A stretch of 36,076 bases of DNA from Folioceros fuciformis (Eukaryota; Anthocerotophyta; Anthocerotopsida; Anthocerotales), in contig JBNGIO010006246.1 of assembly GCA_049999805.1 (NCBI GenBank), positions 46,736 to 82,811 of the forward strand, in the 5' to 3' direction. Below, piece by piece: positions 22,119 to 31,613 of this stretch. The position numbers and the translations under genes were made by a program. How positions within the stretch are numbered: position 1 is the stretch's first letter; the number at the start of each line of letters is the position of its first letter. The notes beneath the pieces were generated by a model that did not search any database, was not told where the DNA came from, and was given only the letters and a program-made list of their open reading frames with translations.

Positions 22119-22410
22119 ACCCGACGCTGGGCTAGAGAACGAAGTGAAGAGCAGTATCTCAGTCCATTCTAGGTGCGTCACCAAAACCCCATCTGAGGGG
22201 AACTGTATTTGCGGCTCGTTCAAATCTCAGCACGGAAGTATACTGTACCCACAATCTGTTCCGGACTAAGGTGGGCCTCGGCTTCTTCAAATGTCAAGCA
22301 AATCAGTGGACACAGGCGGAGGGGCAGTTTGGTCACGAGCTAGGGGGCCTTTTTTTATCCGCACGGTTTTGCCTTTTCTGCGAGCTTTGAAGGTCCAAGC
22401 GGGGGAAGAG
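22119..22410. promoter_or_regulatory. Shared divergent promoter of the PPR and RRP4 genes
   Basis: The two start codons are 292 bases apart. A TGGGCC word (site II type, frequent in promoters of plant housekeeping and organelle-protein genes) is at 22272-22277. No TATA box is evident. An in-frame upstream ATG for RRP4 lies at 22291. Confidence 0.55.
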
Positions 22411-23880
22411 ATGAGAGGGGCTGTATTGTCCCACCTGAGCGAGGGGCATCGGAGCCGCCTCTCACGAGCTCAGGAAGGGTTGAAGGATGCCAGGGGCAAC
22501 TTTCCGTCTTCGGCGTTCGTTAATGTCGGGGATACAATTCCTGTGGACCACGAGGCTGGCTTTCTGAGGTACCCTGCCGCACCTGCAGCACGGGTGGGTG
22601 AGAAGTTGGCTTCATAACACCCGGTCAGGTATGGACTGATGCCTCTGCAGGGGCCATGGAACACAGCTGGTAAATGGACAGCTCCTGGCCACGGTTTGTG
22701 GAGTTGTGGAACGAGTGAACAAGCTTGTCTCTGTGCAGCCTTTGAGATCCAGGTGAGGGAAAGGCTGTGGGAATTGCAGTCATGTGTCTGTGTTTCTTCT
22801 GGGGAAGAGCTCATGCCAGCTCGGCCATCCTGTTGTCTGTAGGTATAATCCGGAGACCGGGGATGTCGTGATTGGTCGAATTACGGAGGTTAGAGACTTG
22901 CTGTAGACTGGGTTCTGCATCATTTGCGAAGCAAGCTGAGTATGGGTAGTGTTTCCATCGTCCTCGCATGAAGAAGAGTTCTGCTCGTGCAGGTTGCACC
23001 CAAGAGATGGAAGGTGGATGTTAACTCAAGGCAAGATGCTCAACTGATGTTGTCCTCTGTTAACCTACCAGGCGGCGTTCAGGTACTATCAAGCCTTGGA
23101 TGTTTAGAGAGAGTCTGGGCTGAGCTTGGTTCGTGGATGTTCTAACAGTGAGTGTCTCTTTCTTGCAGAGGCGGCGGACAACTGTGGATGAACTGAATAT
23201 GAGATCTCTGTTTGAAGAGAAGGACCTTATCAGTGTAAGCAATTCCGTGAACATCCTGCCTCCTAAGTTTCACAGTAAACGGTGAAGCTGATCCCGTGGT
23301 CTCCCAGGCTGAAGTGCAGAGCATACACCAGGATGGGTCACTTCACTTACATACTCGAAGTCTGAAATACGGCAAGGTCTGTCAGACTTCGCTCTGAGTG
23401 TTGTTCCGCTACTATGTCTGAAGGCAGCATGGTGATAGCTTACTTCGGTGGTGTGATCTGCAGCTTCAAAATGGCCAACTGGTCAGTGCAGCGCCTTATC
23501 TCATCAAGCGCTTGAGGCAACACTTTCACCAGTTGAAGCAGTACGGGTTGGAGATGATCATCGGTTGCAACGGGAATATTTGGATCTCAGCTCCTTCCGA
23601 GACCGCAACACCTGAGGTTTCCAAGAGGGATGGTGCAGGTCCGACAGAGGAGAAGCAAGCAATCAAGTCTGTATCACTCGAACTTCGCAAAACGATTTGC
23701 AGATTTGCGAATGCTGTGCGTGTGCTTAGCACCTTGGGGCTGTACATACATCCGGATTCCATAATTGATACCTACGAATCCAGTTTGCTATGGAACGTTG
23801 AGATCAACGACATGATGGCTCCCGACTTTCTCCTCAGTATAGTTGAAAAGGAGTTGCAGCGTAGAGTTCAGAAATTGTAA
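22411..23880 (+). CDS. RRP4: RRP4, RNA exosome cap subunit, 7 exons
   Basis: Exons 22411-22568, 22651-22752, 22843-22888, 22993-23082, 23169-23234, 23308-23376 and 23464-23880 join to 315 residues; introns are GT-AG, 73-104 nt. Plant RRP4 is about 320 residues. The N-terminus begins MRG, as in the plant family, and contains VGDTIPVDHE. An NTE-S1 part follows with TVCGVVERVNKLV, the YNPETGDVVIGRITEVAPKR segment, LMLSSVNLPGG and RRRTTVDELNMR. The KH domain carries IIGCNGNIWI at 209-218, the conserved G-x-N-G loop. The C-terminus is more diverged. RRP4 is one of three S1/KH cap proteins that thread RNA into the exosome for 3'-5' processing and decay in nucleus and cytoplasm. I chose the ATG at 22411 by family similarity; the in-frame ATG at 22291 would add 40 non-conserved residues. 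Confidence 0.95.
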
Positions 23881-23909
23881 GACCCCGAAACTCCCAATTG
23901 TGCCACCAT

Positions 23910-26100
23910 CTAGTTCGCAGCAACAAGGTGACCAGATTCTACAGCTGTGCCAGACTGCTGCAATGCGCTCTCAAAAAACCCTGCCCACTGGCCGGGTGCT
24001 TCTGCCAAGGGGGGTGTGAACAGGGAGATGATGTCCCGCAAGGTAATCACTCCTAAAACTTGTTTCTTGTCGTCCACCAGATAACCTCTTTCACTGCGCG
24101 CAATTATGAGCTTCTCCATGGTGTCCTTCAGGCTGTCCTCAGGCTTGCTTGTCACAGGCTCCGACATCTTCGACATGGCAAGAGATGCCACACTCAGTGT
24201 GGCGACTGCAATGGACGTAGCTAGCTGGTCCTCAACCTCATTGTACGGCTGGGATGGGAGCCCTTCCAACCTGCTTGAGTCTACCTTCAAAAACTCTTCC
24301 ACTGTGATCGACCTGGGAAATTGCTTAAGAAGATGAGAACCAAAATCTCCTAACAGGTCTGTCTGCCTTCTATGTGTGCTTTCTGCGTCCAGTGCACTTA
24401 CCTGCGTTTATTGAAAAGATCCGCCTGGTCCAGTATCAAACTCACGTCTATGCTCCTGACGTTGCCACGAAGCTGGTTGGTTTCACGGTCAATCACAGGC
24501 ACACTGTTGATTCGGTTCTTCCATAGACATTCCAGGGCGGAGGAAAGTTTGTCGTCACCAAAAACGGAGATTATTTTCCCCGCATTTTGATCCGCTTGAA
24601 ACCTACAGAGACACCAACATGATTGGTGATGGTGAGTGCCTGATTTGAGTGCTGCATTTGGTTGCGACAGTTTTCCAAGAGGGGAAAGGAGTAGACCTGT
24701 AAGCACTTAGAGGTTTTTCGGCTATGGCGTCGAACCAGCTCAGCCCTGCCAGTTGCAAAAGCAGTTGCACAGCTGCAGCCTTCATCAAAGTAAACAGCAA
24801 TCCCAATATAATACCAGGAATGGCAGCATTCAAGGTGAGGCAAGCTAACTAATGCTGAGGAAAAATCCCCGATGCAGGTCAGCTGTAAACCGGATCCAAA
24901 CCTTTGCGAATTCCGCACCTGTGTAATGAATGCAGTGACTTTGGGGCTGTCGACGTCCACTAAAGGAACCGCTTTCAACTTGTGCTTCGACAGAAGTAGC
25001 AAAGCATGTAGCAGGCTATCCTCCGGATGAACAGGGAGAAATGCCCCCCATCGAAATGACTTGGCAAGGGTCTCAACCTGTGATACGCTTGTTAAGAACC
25101 ATGTGCTGTTTTTCTGTAGAGTGAGTCGCTTGCCAAGTCTGATTCTTCGATCTTTCAAGTATAGACTTTTAGTAAAAAACTTCAGATGAAGCGCTTAGAA
25201 TTTCACCTTTGCACACCGAACCCTGTCGAGCTGATTGAGGAGACCAAAAAACCCCATCGCTTCGAGGTCCTGTTTTGTTCCCTGCTCCTGCTGCTCTCTC
25301 TTGCTCTTGTCATCTTTCTTGCCCAACCTCCCTCCAAGAGCCTTTAAGATGCCCTTCGTCTGTTGTGAATCCTCCGAACCTCCAGACTCTGCAACCAGGC
25401 TACTCGTGTTGGCTTGAATGGTTTGGTCAGCCAAACGCCTAAGATCCGCGTTATCAGTATCGCGAGCGTATTGATGAGTCTCCTCATCTTTGACTAACAG
25501 CCCTGTCACCTGAGCTTCCGCCTCCTCCACTTCCATCTCCTAAACTCGAATCACACAACGCAAACAAGCTCATGGGTGAGACCAAACCTCCTCTCACATC
25601 ACCAGGCCACAACCAACCTTTCCTTCTGAGATGATATCTACCTGAAGAGCCCAGAGCACCAGGCCGGTGAAGTCCACAAGACCTATATAACGATCTGCCA
25701 AAGGAACAGTTTCCGGCTGCAATGCGTCTCGCACTGGAGCTCCCATCACGTTTTCCTTGTACAGACGGATGATGGCGTCCCCCATAGTGTCATCAGAAGC
25801 CAACTCCACCACTGCGCGACACAAGCTATTGCCTCACTCTACACTCTCACAGAATTGGAACTCGACACAGCACATGGCCATAAACGGACGGACACTACCT
25901 CCTTCATTGCGGATTCCGGGAATGGAAAACAGAGGGATCCGATCGAAGAATAACTTCAAAGCCTCTGTTGGTTGCACCGGGTGATTGCATGTCTCCTCTT
26001 GCTGGTCTGCCTTCTCTAAATTCTCAATAACAATTGACTTCTTCTCCTGCAAGCTCCTCTCCGTGTCAGAAACAATACGTTGCAGAATCCTCGCATCCAT
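23910..26100 (-). CDS. Four-CBS-domain protein, At1g69800-like, 7 exons
   Basis: Exons 26100-25899, 25811-25642, 25539-25207, 25077-24919, 24779-24697, 24602-24402 and 24312-23910 join in frame to 516 residues; introns 87-139 nt, GT-AG. The product resembles the plant SnRK1 gamma-like CBS proteins of the At1g69800 group. CBS pairs bind adenosine ligands and regulate partner proteins; the partner of this group is not firmly known. Recognisable blocks are FFDRIPLFSIPGI, DAIIRLYKENVMGAPV and YIGLVDF (first CBS), LHALLLLSKHKLKAVPLVDV (second), LECLWKNRINSVPVIDRET (third) and GYLVDDKKQVLGVITLRDII (fourth). Residues about 125-225 are a polar Glu/Lys/Gln-rich insertion inside the first CBS pair. I see no comparable block in Arabidopsis At1g69800 (about 447 residues). 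The 5' end is the weakest part: an ATG at 26197 opens a different frame that stops inside exon 1. Confidence 0.88.
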
Positions 26101-26197
26101 GTCTGGTTGCTTCACTCGCAGGCTGTTTCTTGCTCACCTCTTCCACATCTCCAGAACCATTGAATCCCCTTCCCCCATAGTTTAAATACTTGGTCAT
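26066..26197 (-). other. Possible upstream ORF of the CBS gene
   Basis: An ATG at 26197, 97 bases before the CBS start, opens a 43-codon frame (MTKYLNYGGRGF...) that overlaps the CBS start in another frame and stops inside exon 1. It could be a regulatory upstream ORF, or the true N-terminus if there is a sequencing indel near 26115. The sequence alone does not decide. Confidence 0.4.
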
Positions 26198-26444
26198 GAG
26201 CTCCCTCTGCGAGGCGTTGGCGGTGCCAAGTGTCCAACACCTGTCGACACCTGGTTCCCTGTCGACACCAGGCCAGACCCAAAGGAACCCACTCACCGAC
26301 GATTTGTTACGTAGATGTACAGCAGTGTACAGAAAGGTATAATATTAGGTCAGATATCTAATATATATGTATCATCTATTTTGTCTCTGTGGCTTTTACT
26401 CTCTTCCTCTCCTAGCACCACGGCCTGGGCCTAGTTCCTTTTCT

Positions 26445-26556
26445 TCCCAGGCCACAACACTTGAGGTCCCAAAAGAGGGGGATGGTGCAGCTCCCATCTA
26501 GGAGAAGTATGGATTGAACTCCGCAAAACGATTTACAGACACGATTACGGTAGACA
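26445..26556 (+). pseudogene. Fragment of the RRP4 last exon
   Basis: This stretch aligns with the last RRP4 exon at about 23605-23705. Shared words are ggatggtgcag, aggagaag and cgcaaaacgattt, in the same order. Its translation reads EVPKEGDGAAPI, then a stop, then EK against EVSKRDGAGPTEEK, and, one frame over, IELRKTIYR against LELRKTICR. About 20 bases of the RRP4 exon are missing in the middle, there is a stop and a frame change, and the similarity ends abruptly where RPB3-like sequence begins. It is a short non-functional copy of the gene 2.8 kb away. Confidence 0.7.
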
Positions 26557-27560
26557 TCATCAAACCTTCCAAACCTCCAACACTGGCTACAGACGTGGTG
26601 GAGTTTGCCGTCAACACATGGGGATGCCGAAGGAGTATGTGCAGGCAGTACGGCAGTTTCTGGCCCTCACCACACACGAGCAAGTAGAATGAAGTTGCTT
26701 ACCGAGAGCTTTGATTGTGTTGGACGCTCCTGGAGCGCGATTTTTGGTTTGTCCTGGGGATTTGATGGCAGTCACAGTGAGCGATTCTAACAGATTCCGG
26801 CCTGTAGTTGCGAGCAATGCAAAATGGAGTTGAATTTGAGCATGTCGGGTGTCATTTCCCTGATTCTTGCTCCGTAACCAGCAGTGATATTCAGATCTCG
26901 GATAGAACTAAAATGCCTGTGTGGAAAGATGCAGAGGAGGCCAATCTTTCTTCGTGATGCACTACCACGTTGCAGCCCCTTCTTCGCAACCGTACACTGA
27001 AGAAGGTCCTACGCAATGCTTGCTCAGGGGTATGTTCATTGTAGGGTTGAAACATGGTCAAGAACTGAAAATCCGGGCCCTTGCGACGAAATGCACCGGG
27101 TCGCAACACCTGAAATGGATACCTGCGTTTGTGGAGTACACTCATGTAGGTCGTATCCAGATTGGCGATGCTCTGATGGAAACTTTCACACTCCTGGGAA
27201 AACACGATACCATAGCCTCTTCTCCGAGAAAGACATTGTAATTACAGGTGTGCTTCAACACAGGACTCCTAGTTGCTATCGTTTGCCCTTTCCCGTGCGC
27301 AGCGGTATCAACGTGGAGATTAAGGTGATGCCTCCGTTGGTCAAGCTCGTAACGGGTACGACTCTTACTTCGAAATGTTCTGTGTTATGGAGAACGCGTT
27401 TCGTTCAGCAGAGGCCATGGGAAGACCTGATCTAGTATCCATCATTCGAATTCCCAACAGTTTCATGTTCTATGTGAGATCGACTGGATGGCTTCATGAG
27501 GCTGCTCAGATCTTCGTTGATGCCAAGTTGGACAACTTGAAGCAGGCGCGCCTGTTTTAG
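26545..27560 (+). pseudogene. RPB3-like (RNA polymerase II subunit 3) pseudogene, copy 1
   Basis: Pieces of RPB3 occur in the right order on the plus strand but in different frames. PPTLATDVVEFAVNT lies near 26575-26620 (family: VPTLAIDLVEIENNT). SCEQC comes from the zinc region near 26795-26810. VEFEHVG and then VTSSDIQISD lie at about 26830-26900. GMFIVGLKHGQELKIRALA, followed by KWIPAFVEYTH, ends at a stop near 27241. A tail SAEAMGRPDLVSII and later VRSTG lies in 27375-27560 (family: KKAEAMGKPGL, VESTG). The total length is close to an RPB3 coding sequence without introns, which suggests a processed copy, though 27241-27374 could hold an intron remnant. Stops and frame changes make a working subunit unlikely. 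Confidence 0.7.
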
Positions 27561-28421
27561 TAATCCATCAATCATTCGACTTGAGCTTCATGGACTCCTT
27601 CGCACACCTAGGAGCATTCTGGAAACTTGGGACCTTGGAATCTGGCGCATATGCGTTTGACGAACATTGAACCTAGCCCGGTGGTCACGAGCAGCGCGTG
27701 AACGGTCAAGAGTGTAGCCGTGAAGCGGTTGCCGCCCGATGAGGGTCATGACTCGTCGTAGCTGGTCAAAAGGATGGTGCCTGTTCTCTCCCGGAATTCG
27801 GCAAGGTGCACAAAGATGTCCATTGTGCAAGGACGCAGATGCAAAGTGCCGAGCTGCGAGCCAGTTGTCATCTACTGCACAACAGAGAGCCGTCTAGTGG
27901 CGGTGCTCTTGCTCACGAACGACTTCGTCGCTTTCTCCCATAGGTGCCTCAGACTAGAAGCCTAATCTGAGGACTGACCACACTGCGCCTGTGAGCAAAG
28001 TGGGCGGGCACCATTTGTTTCTCGTACACCTGGACAGGGGAGGCAAGAACGTGTCCATGGGGGCCCCGGCGCGCAGTATGAGGATAATGTGGCGAACAGT
28101 GCACTGAGTGGCGCATTACGCATCATCAGGCAATCGTGCGCAGCGGCTAATCCCGTAAAACTTAACCACATAACAAACTGTTACAGTTCAGGCTCAATTA
28201 ACTCTTGTGGCCAAGGCTTCCATGGGCCGTGCTTCTCGTGAAATTGCTTGCTGTGAGATAATGCGGCGAGGATGTCGGCAGGCAGAGCAATGAGTTCGCA
28301 TGGGGAATAGAGATGTCCACCATGTGCAAGCATGTTGACTGCCAGGGTGTGGTGTGAGCGCGCAGGTTTGAACTGTTGCACAGTTCCTGATGAAGGTAGG
28401 GTCCGGCAGCTGCTGATGAAG
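27561..28421. other. Spacer and promoter region of proline-rich gene 1
   Basis: No gene was recognised. From about 28028 onwards the sequence is homologous to 31121-31521 upstream of the second proline-rich gene (shared acctggaca, aacgtgtcc, ggcgcgcag, atcaggcaatcgtgc, gcggcgaggatgtcggc-type words). The promoter is therefore part of the duplicated unit. Confidence 0.6.
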
Positions 28422-28428
28422 TATAAAT
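28422..28428 (+). promoter_or_regulatory. TATA box of proline-rich gene 1
   Basis: TATAAAT lies 121 bases before the start codon, and the same box (in the word gtataaatgg) is conserved in the duplicate gene, supporting a strong, regulated promoter. Confidence 0.75.
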
Positions 28429-28542
28429 GGACAATGCCTCCAGGGACTGTCATCAGAGTCTTTCATCATCTCATCCGATCCTGCGAATCGGTAGCTGCTG
28501 CCCGCCTACAGTCTGTCCCAGCTGAGTTCAGTCGCCTGCAAC

Positions 28543-29122
28543 ATGGGGCTCCGACTGCTGGGTCTGTTGCTGGTGCTGTTTGTTGCTGTTTCGCTTGTTC
28601 AGGAAGCGAGTGCTCGATATGACTTGCCTGAGCAGACGTTTAAGCCGGGGAAGGGACATGCTTATGGATATGGCAAGCACAAGGAGGTGAAGAAGCCCGA
28701 GGAGAAGCCATACAAGAAGCCCGAGGAGAAGCCATANNNNNNNNNNGGAGAAGCCATACAAGAAGCCCGAGGAGAAGCCATACAAGAAGCCCGTGGAGAA
28801 GCCATACAAGAAGCCCGAGTACAAGCCTGCCTCACCCCCTGCTTACACCAAGCCTGAGGAGAAGCCAGGCAAGGGCCATGCCTATGGATACGGCAAGCTG
28901 AAGAAGCACGAGGAGAAGAAGCCCGTGTACAAGCCGAAGCCGGTGGAATACAAGCCTGCCTCACCCCCTGTCTATACCAAGCCCAAGGAGAAGCCAGGCA
29001 AGGGTCATGCCTATGGATATGGCAAGCCGAAGAAGCACGAGGAGAAGAAGCCGGAATACAAGCCTGCCGCCCCCCCTGCCTACACCAAGCCTGAGGGGAA
29101 GGCATCTCCTCCCAAGTACTGA
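28543..29122 (+). CDS. Secreted Lys/Pro/Glu-rich cell-wall protein 1
   Basis: The ATG opens with a classical signal peptide (MGLRLLGLLLVLFVAVSLVQ, likely cleaved after EASA at 24). The mature part is highly repetitive: octapeptides KKPEEKPY, then larger modules with YKPASPPAYTKP and GKGHAYGYGK, ending ASPPKY. This is the style of plant proline-rich/extensin-like wall proteins, where Pro is hydroxylated and Tyr may be cross-linked in the apoplast. I know no specific named family for the GHAYGYGK module. A run of 10 N at 28737-28746 lies in the octapeptide repeats. The frame after it is shifted by one relative to the frame before, but filling the repeat unit needs 12 bases (or 12 plus multiples of 24), so the shift is a placeholder artefact. 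No intron is seen. A polyadenylation signal AATAAA is at 29471. Confidence 0.88.
28737..28746. other. Small assembly gap (10 N) inside proline-rich gene 1
   Basis: Ten N inside a 24-bp repeat unit; the true length is unknown and probably a multiple of three. Confidence 0.95.
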
Positions 29123-29995
29123 GGCCACCACCTGACACCGGGGATAGTGCGCTGAAATCTGCCTAGTACGTCCACAATGGTGAATGGCGCACATGATTTT
29201 TTGCAGCTTGGTGGGAGTAACTTGAAAATCCATCCTTCTCACGTCTCTCGAACTGGGTGTGTGGCAGGATCACCCGGAATTGACAATGGAATTGCTGTGA
29301 CATCTCAAGGACTGTTGTGAAGTGAAATCGTTTCCGGCGAGTTTCCAACACCTGTAGGAATTATTTGCAGCCCTTCTCACCAAAGTGGCTGCGTGCTTTG
29401 AAGAGAGTAGGACACATTTGTTCTGGTTGCCAGATTTCGGGAACCGATCTGCGCCACGGCACATGTTGTAAATAAAGCTTCAAAGAGTGCTACATCAGTT
29501 TCAGTTCTCCTTCTCGTCCCATTTCCTTGCACCAGACTGGTATAGTTCACGAGTTTCGTACTAGTAGTGCGCTTGGTAGGCAATTCAGCCAATGCGTGGC
29601 AATGTAGCTATGGCATACTAAAGAAGACACTCCCTCTCTCTACATGCTTTATTGTTTTCCCACGGGATATCCATCCTCCATTCCCGGGAACTCGACATCC
29701 GGTTTGGGCAGGCGAGCCAGAACGTACTCTGAACAACATTCAATGCTGGAGGCAAGAGGAACGTACTATGACCAACATTCAATGCTGGAGGCGAGCGAGA
29801 ACGTACTCTGAAAATAATTCAATGCTAGAGAGTTAATGTTTGAGCGCTGGTAACGTAAGTTGGCCACGAGAGGTCCGTGGCGACGAAGTAGCGAGATGGA
29901 CACCAGCATTTTCCCAGTGTGCGTGCCAGCGAAATCGGAGACGATGTTCTCAAAGCACATGATCGGCGGGATGCGGAGATCAGCAGAGATCAAGC
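29123..29995. other. 3' flank of proline-rich gene 1 and spacer with a 40-bp triple repeat
   Basis: The first ~350 bases are the 3' untranslated region, homologous to that of the second gene (shared ttagcagcc/ttgcagccc, gtggctg-gtg and cgggaaccg words). At 29721-29835 the phrase aacgtactctgaacaacatt followed by caatgctggagg occurs three times at 39-40-base spacing. No gene was recognised between. Confidence 0.6.
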
Positions 29996-30850
29996 TCTCC
30001 GCTGCAAATTATGATACTTAATGTTCCCAACGGATTGGCCATCGATATCGTGGAGCTGATGTGAAACATTACCAGTGATCGCTGTGGAGGTTGTGGCGTA
30101 CAGACTCGATCTTATTGCCCCCACCAGCGATCCAGGAAAGATGACGAACCTGCCTCCAAAGAGATGCGAGGACTGCGCTCTGGGGTTCCATCACGACGTG
30201 AGGGGAGAGCTAAGAATCAGATGAGACGCTGACTCTAACCAACTATGATCATTAGATCTCAGATGAAAATGTTACAATAGTACCGAAATCTCGGTAGCTC
30301 GGGCTAAAACTTCCTTGTTGTGTGGGATACCGTGTTGATTCATAATTGAGATCCTCTGGTACTCTGGAGTGATCAGGGACAGCTCCGAGGTTAGGAAGAG
30401 GTCAAGAGCTGAGACTGTGGGCCATGGTCACGGAAGGCATCGAGGAGGAACACTTGAAGCGGTCTCGATTGCTACATTTCCCCACATTTGAGTCGCCCAG
30501 CCGGATTGTCGCAAACCTCCGGTGGCGACCCCCGTACACAACCAAAAGCAGGACTGGATTGCCTCTAGCGCAACCAAGGTGTTTGCATTTGCCCGATTAT
30601 GAAAAGGTCATCCAGATTTCCTTGACGCTATCTTTGGCAATTCCTTGCGCGCACAGCGATTTGAATATTGTGGAAAGTTGACACTAAGACTAAGCTTGCG
30701 CAGGTCCCGGGCGCACAGGATCCGGAGGCTTACACTAACGGGGCCACGACGAGGAAGGGTTGCATAAACCAGAGGCAATGGGAAACCCTGGTTTCGTGGA
30801 CAGCCTTACCTTCGACATGGAATCGACTGGCCACGGACTGCTCAAACTTG
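29996..30850 (+). pseudogene. RPB3-like pseudogene, copy 2
   Basis: Ordered but frame-broken RPB3 pieces on the plus strand. IMILNVPNGLAIDIVEL lies at 30008-30058, ending in a stop (family: VMIAEVPTLAIDLVEI). In another frame from 30075 comes VVAYRLDLIAPTSD (family: FIAHRLGLIPLTS), then the zinc-region remnant RCEDCALGFHHDVR (family: QCEYCSVEFHLDVR). From 30397 RGQELRLWAMVTEGIEEEHL matches RGQELKLRAIARKGIGKEHA. Near 30715 comes DPEAYT, and at about 30763-30830 PEAMGNPGFVDS and FDMESTG (family: AEAMGKPGL, VESTG). The span equals an intron-free RPB3 coding length although neighbouring genes here are intron-rich, so it may descend from a retrocopy. Several stops and shifts argue against function. 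Confidence 0.72.
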
Positions 30851-31270
30851 TCCGATGGTCCTGTATGCAGTTCAGATACGAAGGTAGAAGCTGGCTTCCA
30901 TCTAGATGCTCTGCACCGAAAAGACATCCACTCGCCGAGCCACCTGGATGTGCAGCTGGTTAAAGACCAGAAGTCTACGTGCAGAGCTCCATTGATAGGA
31001 CCAACCTTCTGGCCCACGTTGATTGACGAGGACCTGGATGTGCAGCTGATTAAAAACCACAAGTCTACATGCAAAGCTTCATTGACAGGACCAGCCTTCT
31101 GGCCCACCTTGATTGCCGAGAACCTGGACAAGGCAGGCAGTAACGTGTCCGGGGGGACTGGCGCGCAGTCAATCGAGAATGTGATAAATAGGAGACTGAG
31201 TGCCGCATTATCAGGCAATCGTGCAACGAACTCGGAAAAGCTTGACCGCATGGGGAACTGTTCCATTTAA
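30668..31270 (+). other. 200-codon open frame over the RPB3 remnant tail with in-frame 90-bp repeats
   Basis: A frame open from the ATG at 30668 to 31270 reads across the end of RPB3 copy 2 (DPEAYT) in one frame, then continues through two and a bit copies of a 90-bp repeat that begins LDVQLVKDQKST / LDVQLIKNHKST and ends FWPTLIDED / FWPTLIAEN (30943, 31033, 31123). The repeat is a multiple of three, which keeps the frame open. No known domain, signal peptide or splice context was seen. It is probably fortuitous, though the two repeat copies differ mostly in conservative ways. Confidence 0.35.
30943..31130. repeat. 90-bp tandem duplication
   Basis: cctggatgtgcagctg starts at 30943 and 31033, with a third, truncated start (cctggaca) at 31123. 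The two full units share ccttctggcccac and acaagtctac/agaagtctac words at about 80 percent identity by eye. The third start coincides with the block shared with the region upstream of gene 1 at 28028. Confidence 0.88.
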
Positions 31271-31522
31271 AGCTTGACTCTCTTGGCCGAACATTTAAGT
31301 GCTTCTAGTAAAATTGCTCGGCGAGGACATCGGAAGGCAGAGTAATGGAGCCCCGTTTTCGAGATCTGGGATTTGTGGAAATAGTCCACGCGGAGAGGGG
31401 ATTCTGACAATGTTCATGAATATTGACTGGCAGGGCCCGGTGCGTGAGACGGTGAGAGTGCAGCTGGTTTGAACTGATGCACAGTTCTTGGATCAAGTCA
31501 TGGCCGGGAGGTGCTGGTGCAG
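31271..31522. promoter_or_regulatory. Promoter region of proline-rich gene 2
   Basis: Non-coding. It is homologous to the region upstream of proline-rich gene 1 (words such as gactgccagggtg / gactggcagggcc and tgcacagttc in the same order), ending at the TATA box. Confidence 0.6.
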
Positions 31523-31529
31523 TATAAAT
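31523..31529 (+). promoter_or_regulatory. TATA box of proline-rich gene 2
   Basis: TATAAAT 91 bases before the ATG, within the same agtataaatgg context as in gene 1. Confidence 0.75.
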
Positions 31530-31613
31530 GGGTAGTGGCCGCTAAGATTCGAAACCATCGTCTCTTATCGTCGACTCTGGAAGAGTCCCTTTGTCCATTA
31601 CTTAGCCTGCGAC

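Noticed and set aside
26231-26459. Possible solo LTR (starts TGTCC, ends AACA)
   Set aside because: No matching target-site duplication, and the right end overlaps the RRP4-like fragment.
28662-29138. Minus-strand open frames across both wall-protein genes
   Set aside because: Antisense of the 24-bp repeats; all frames are open because of repeat composition.
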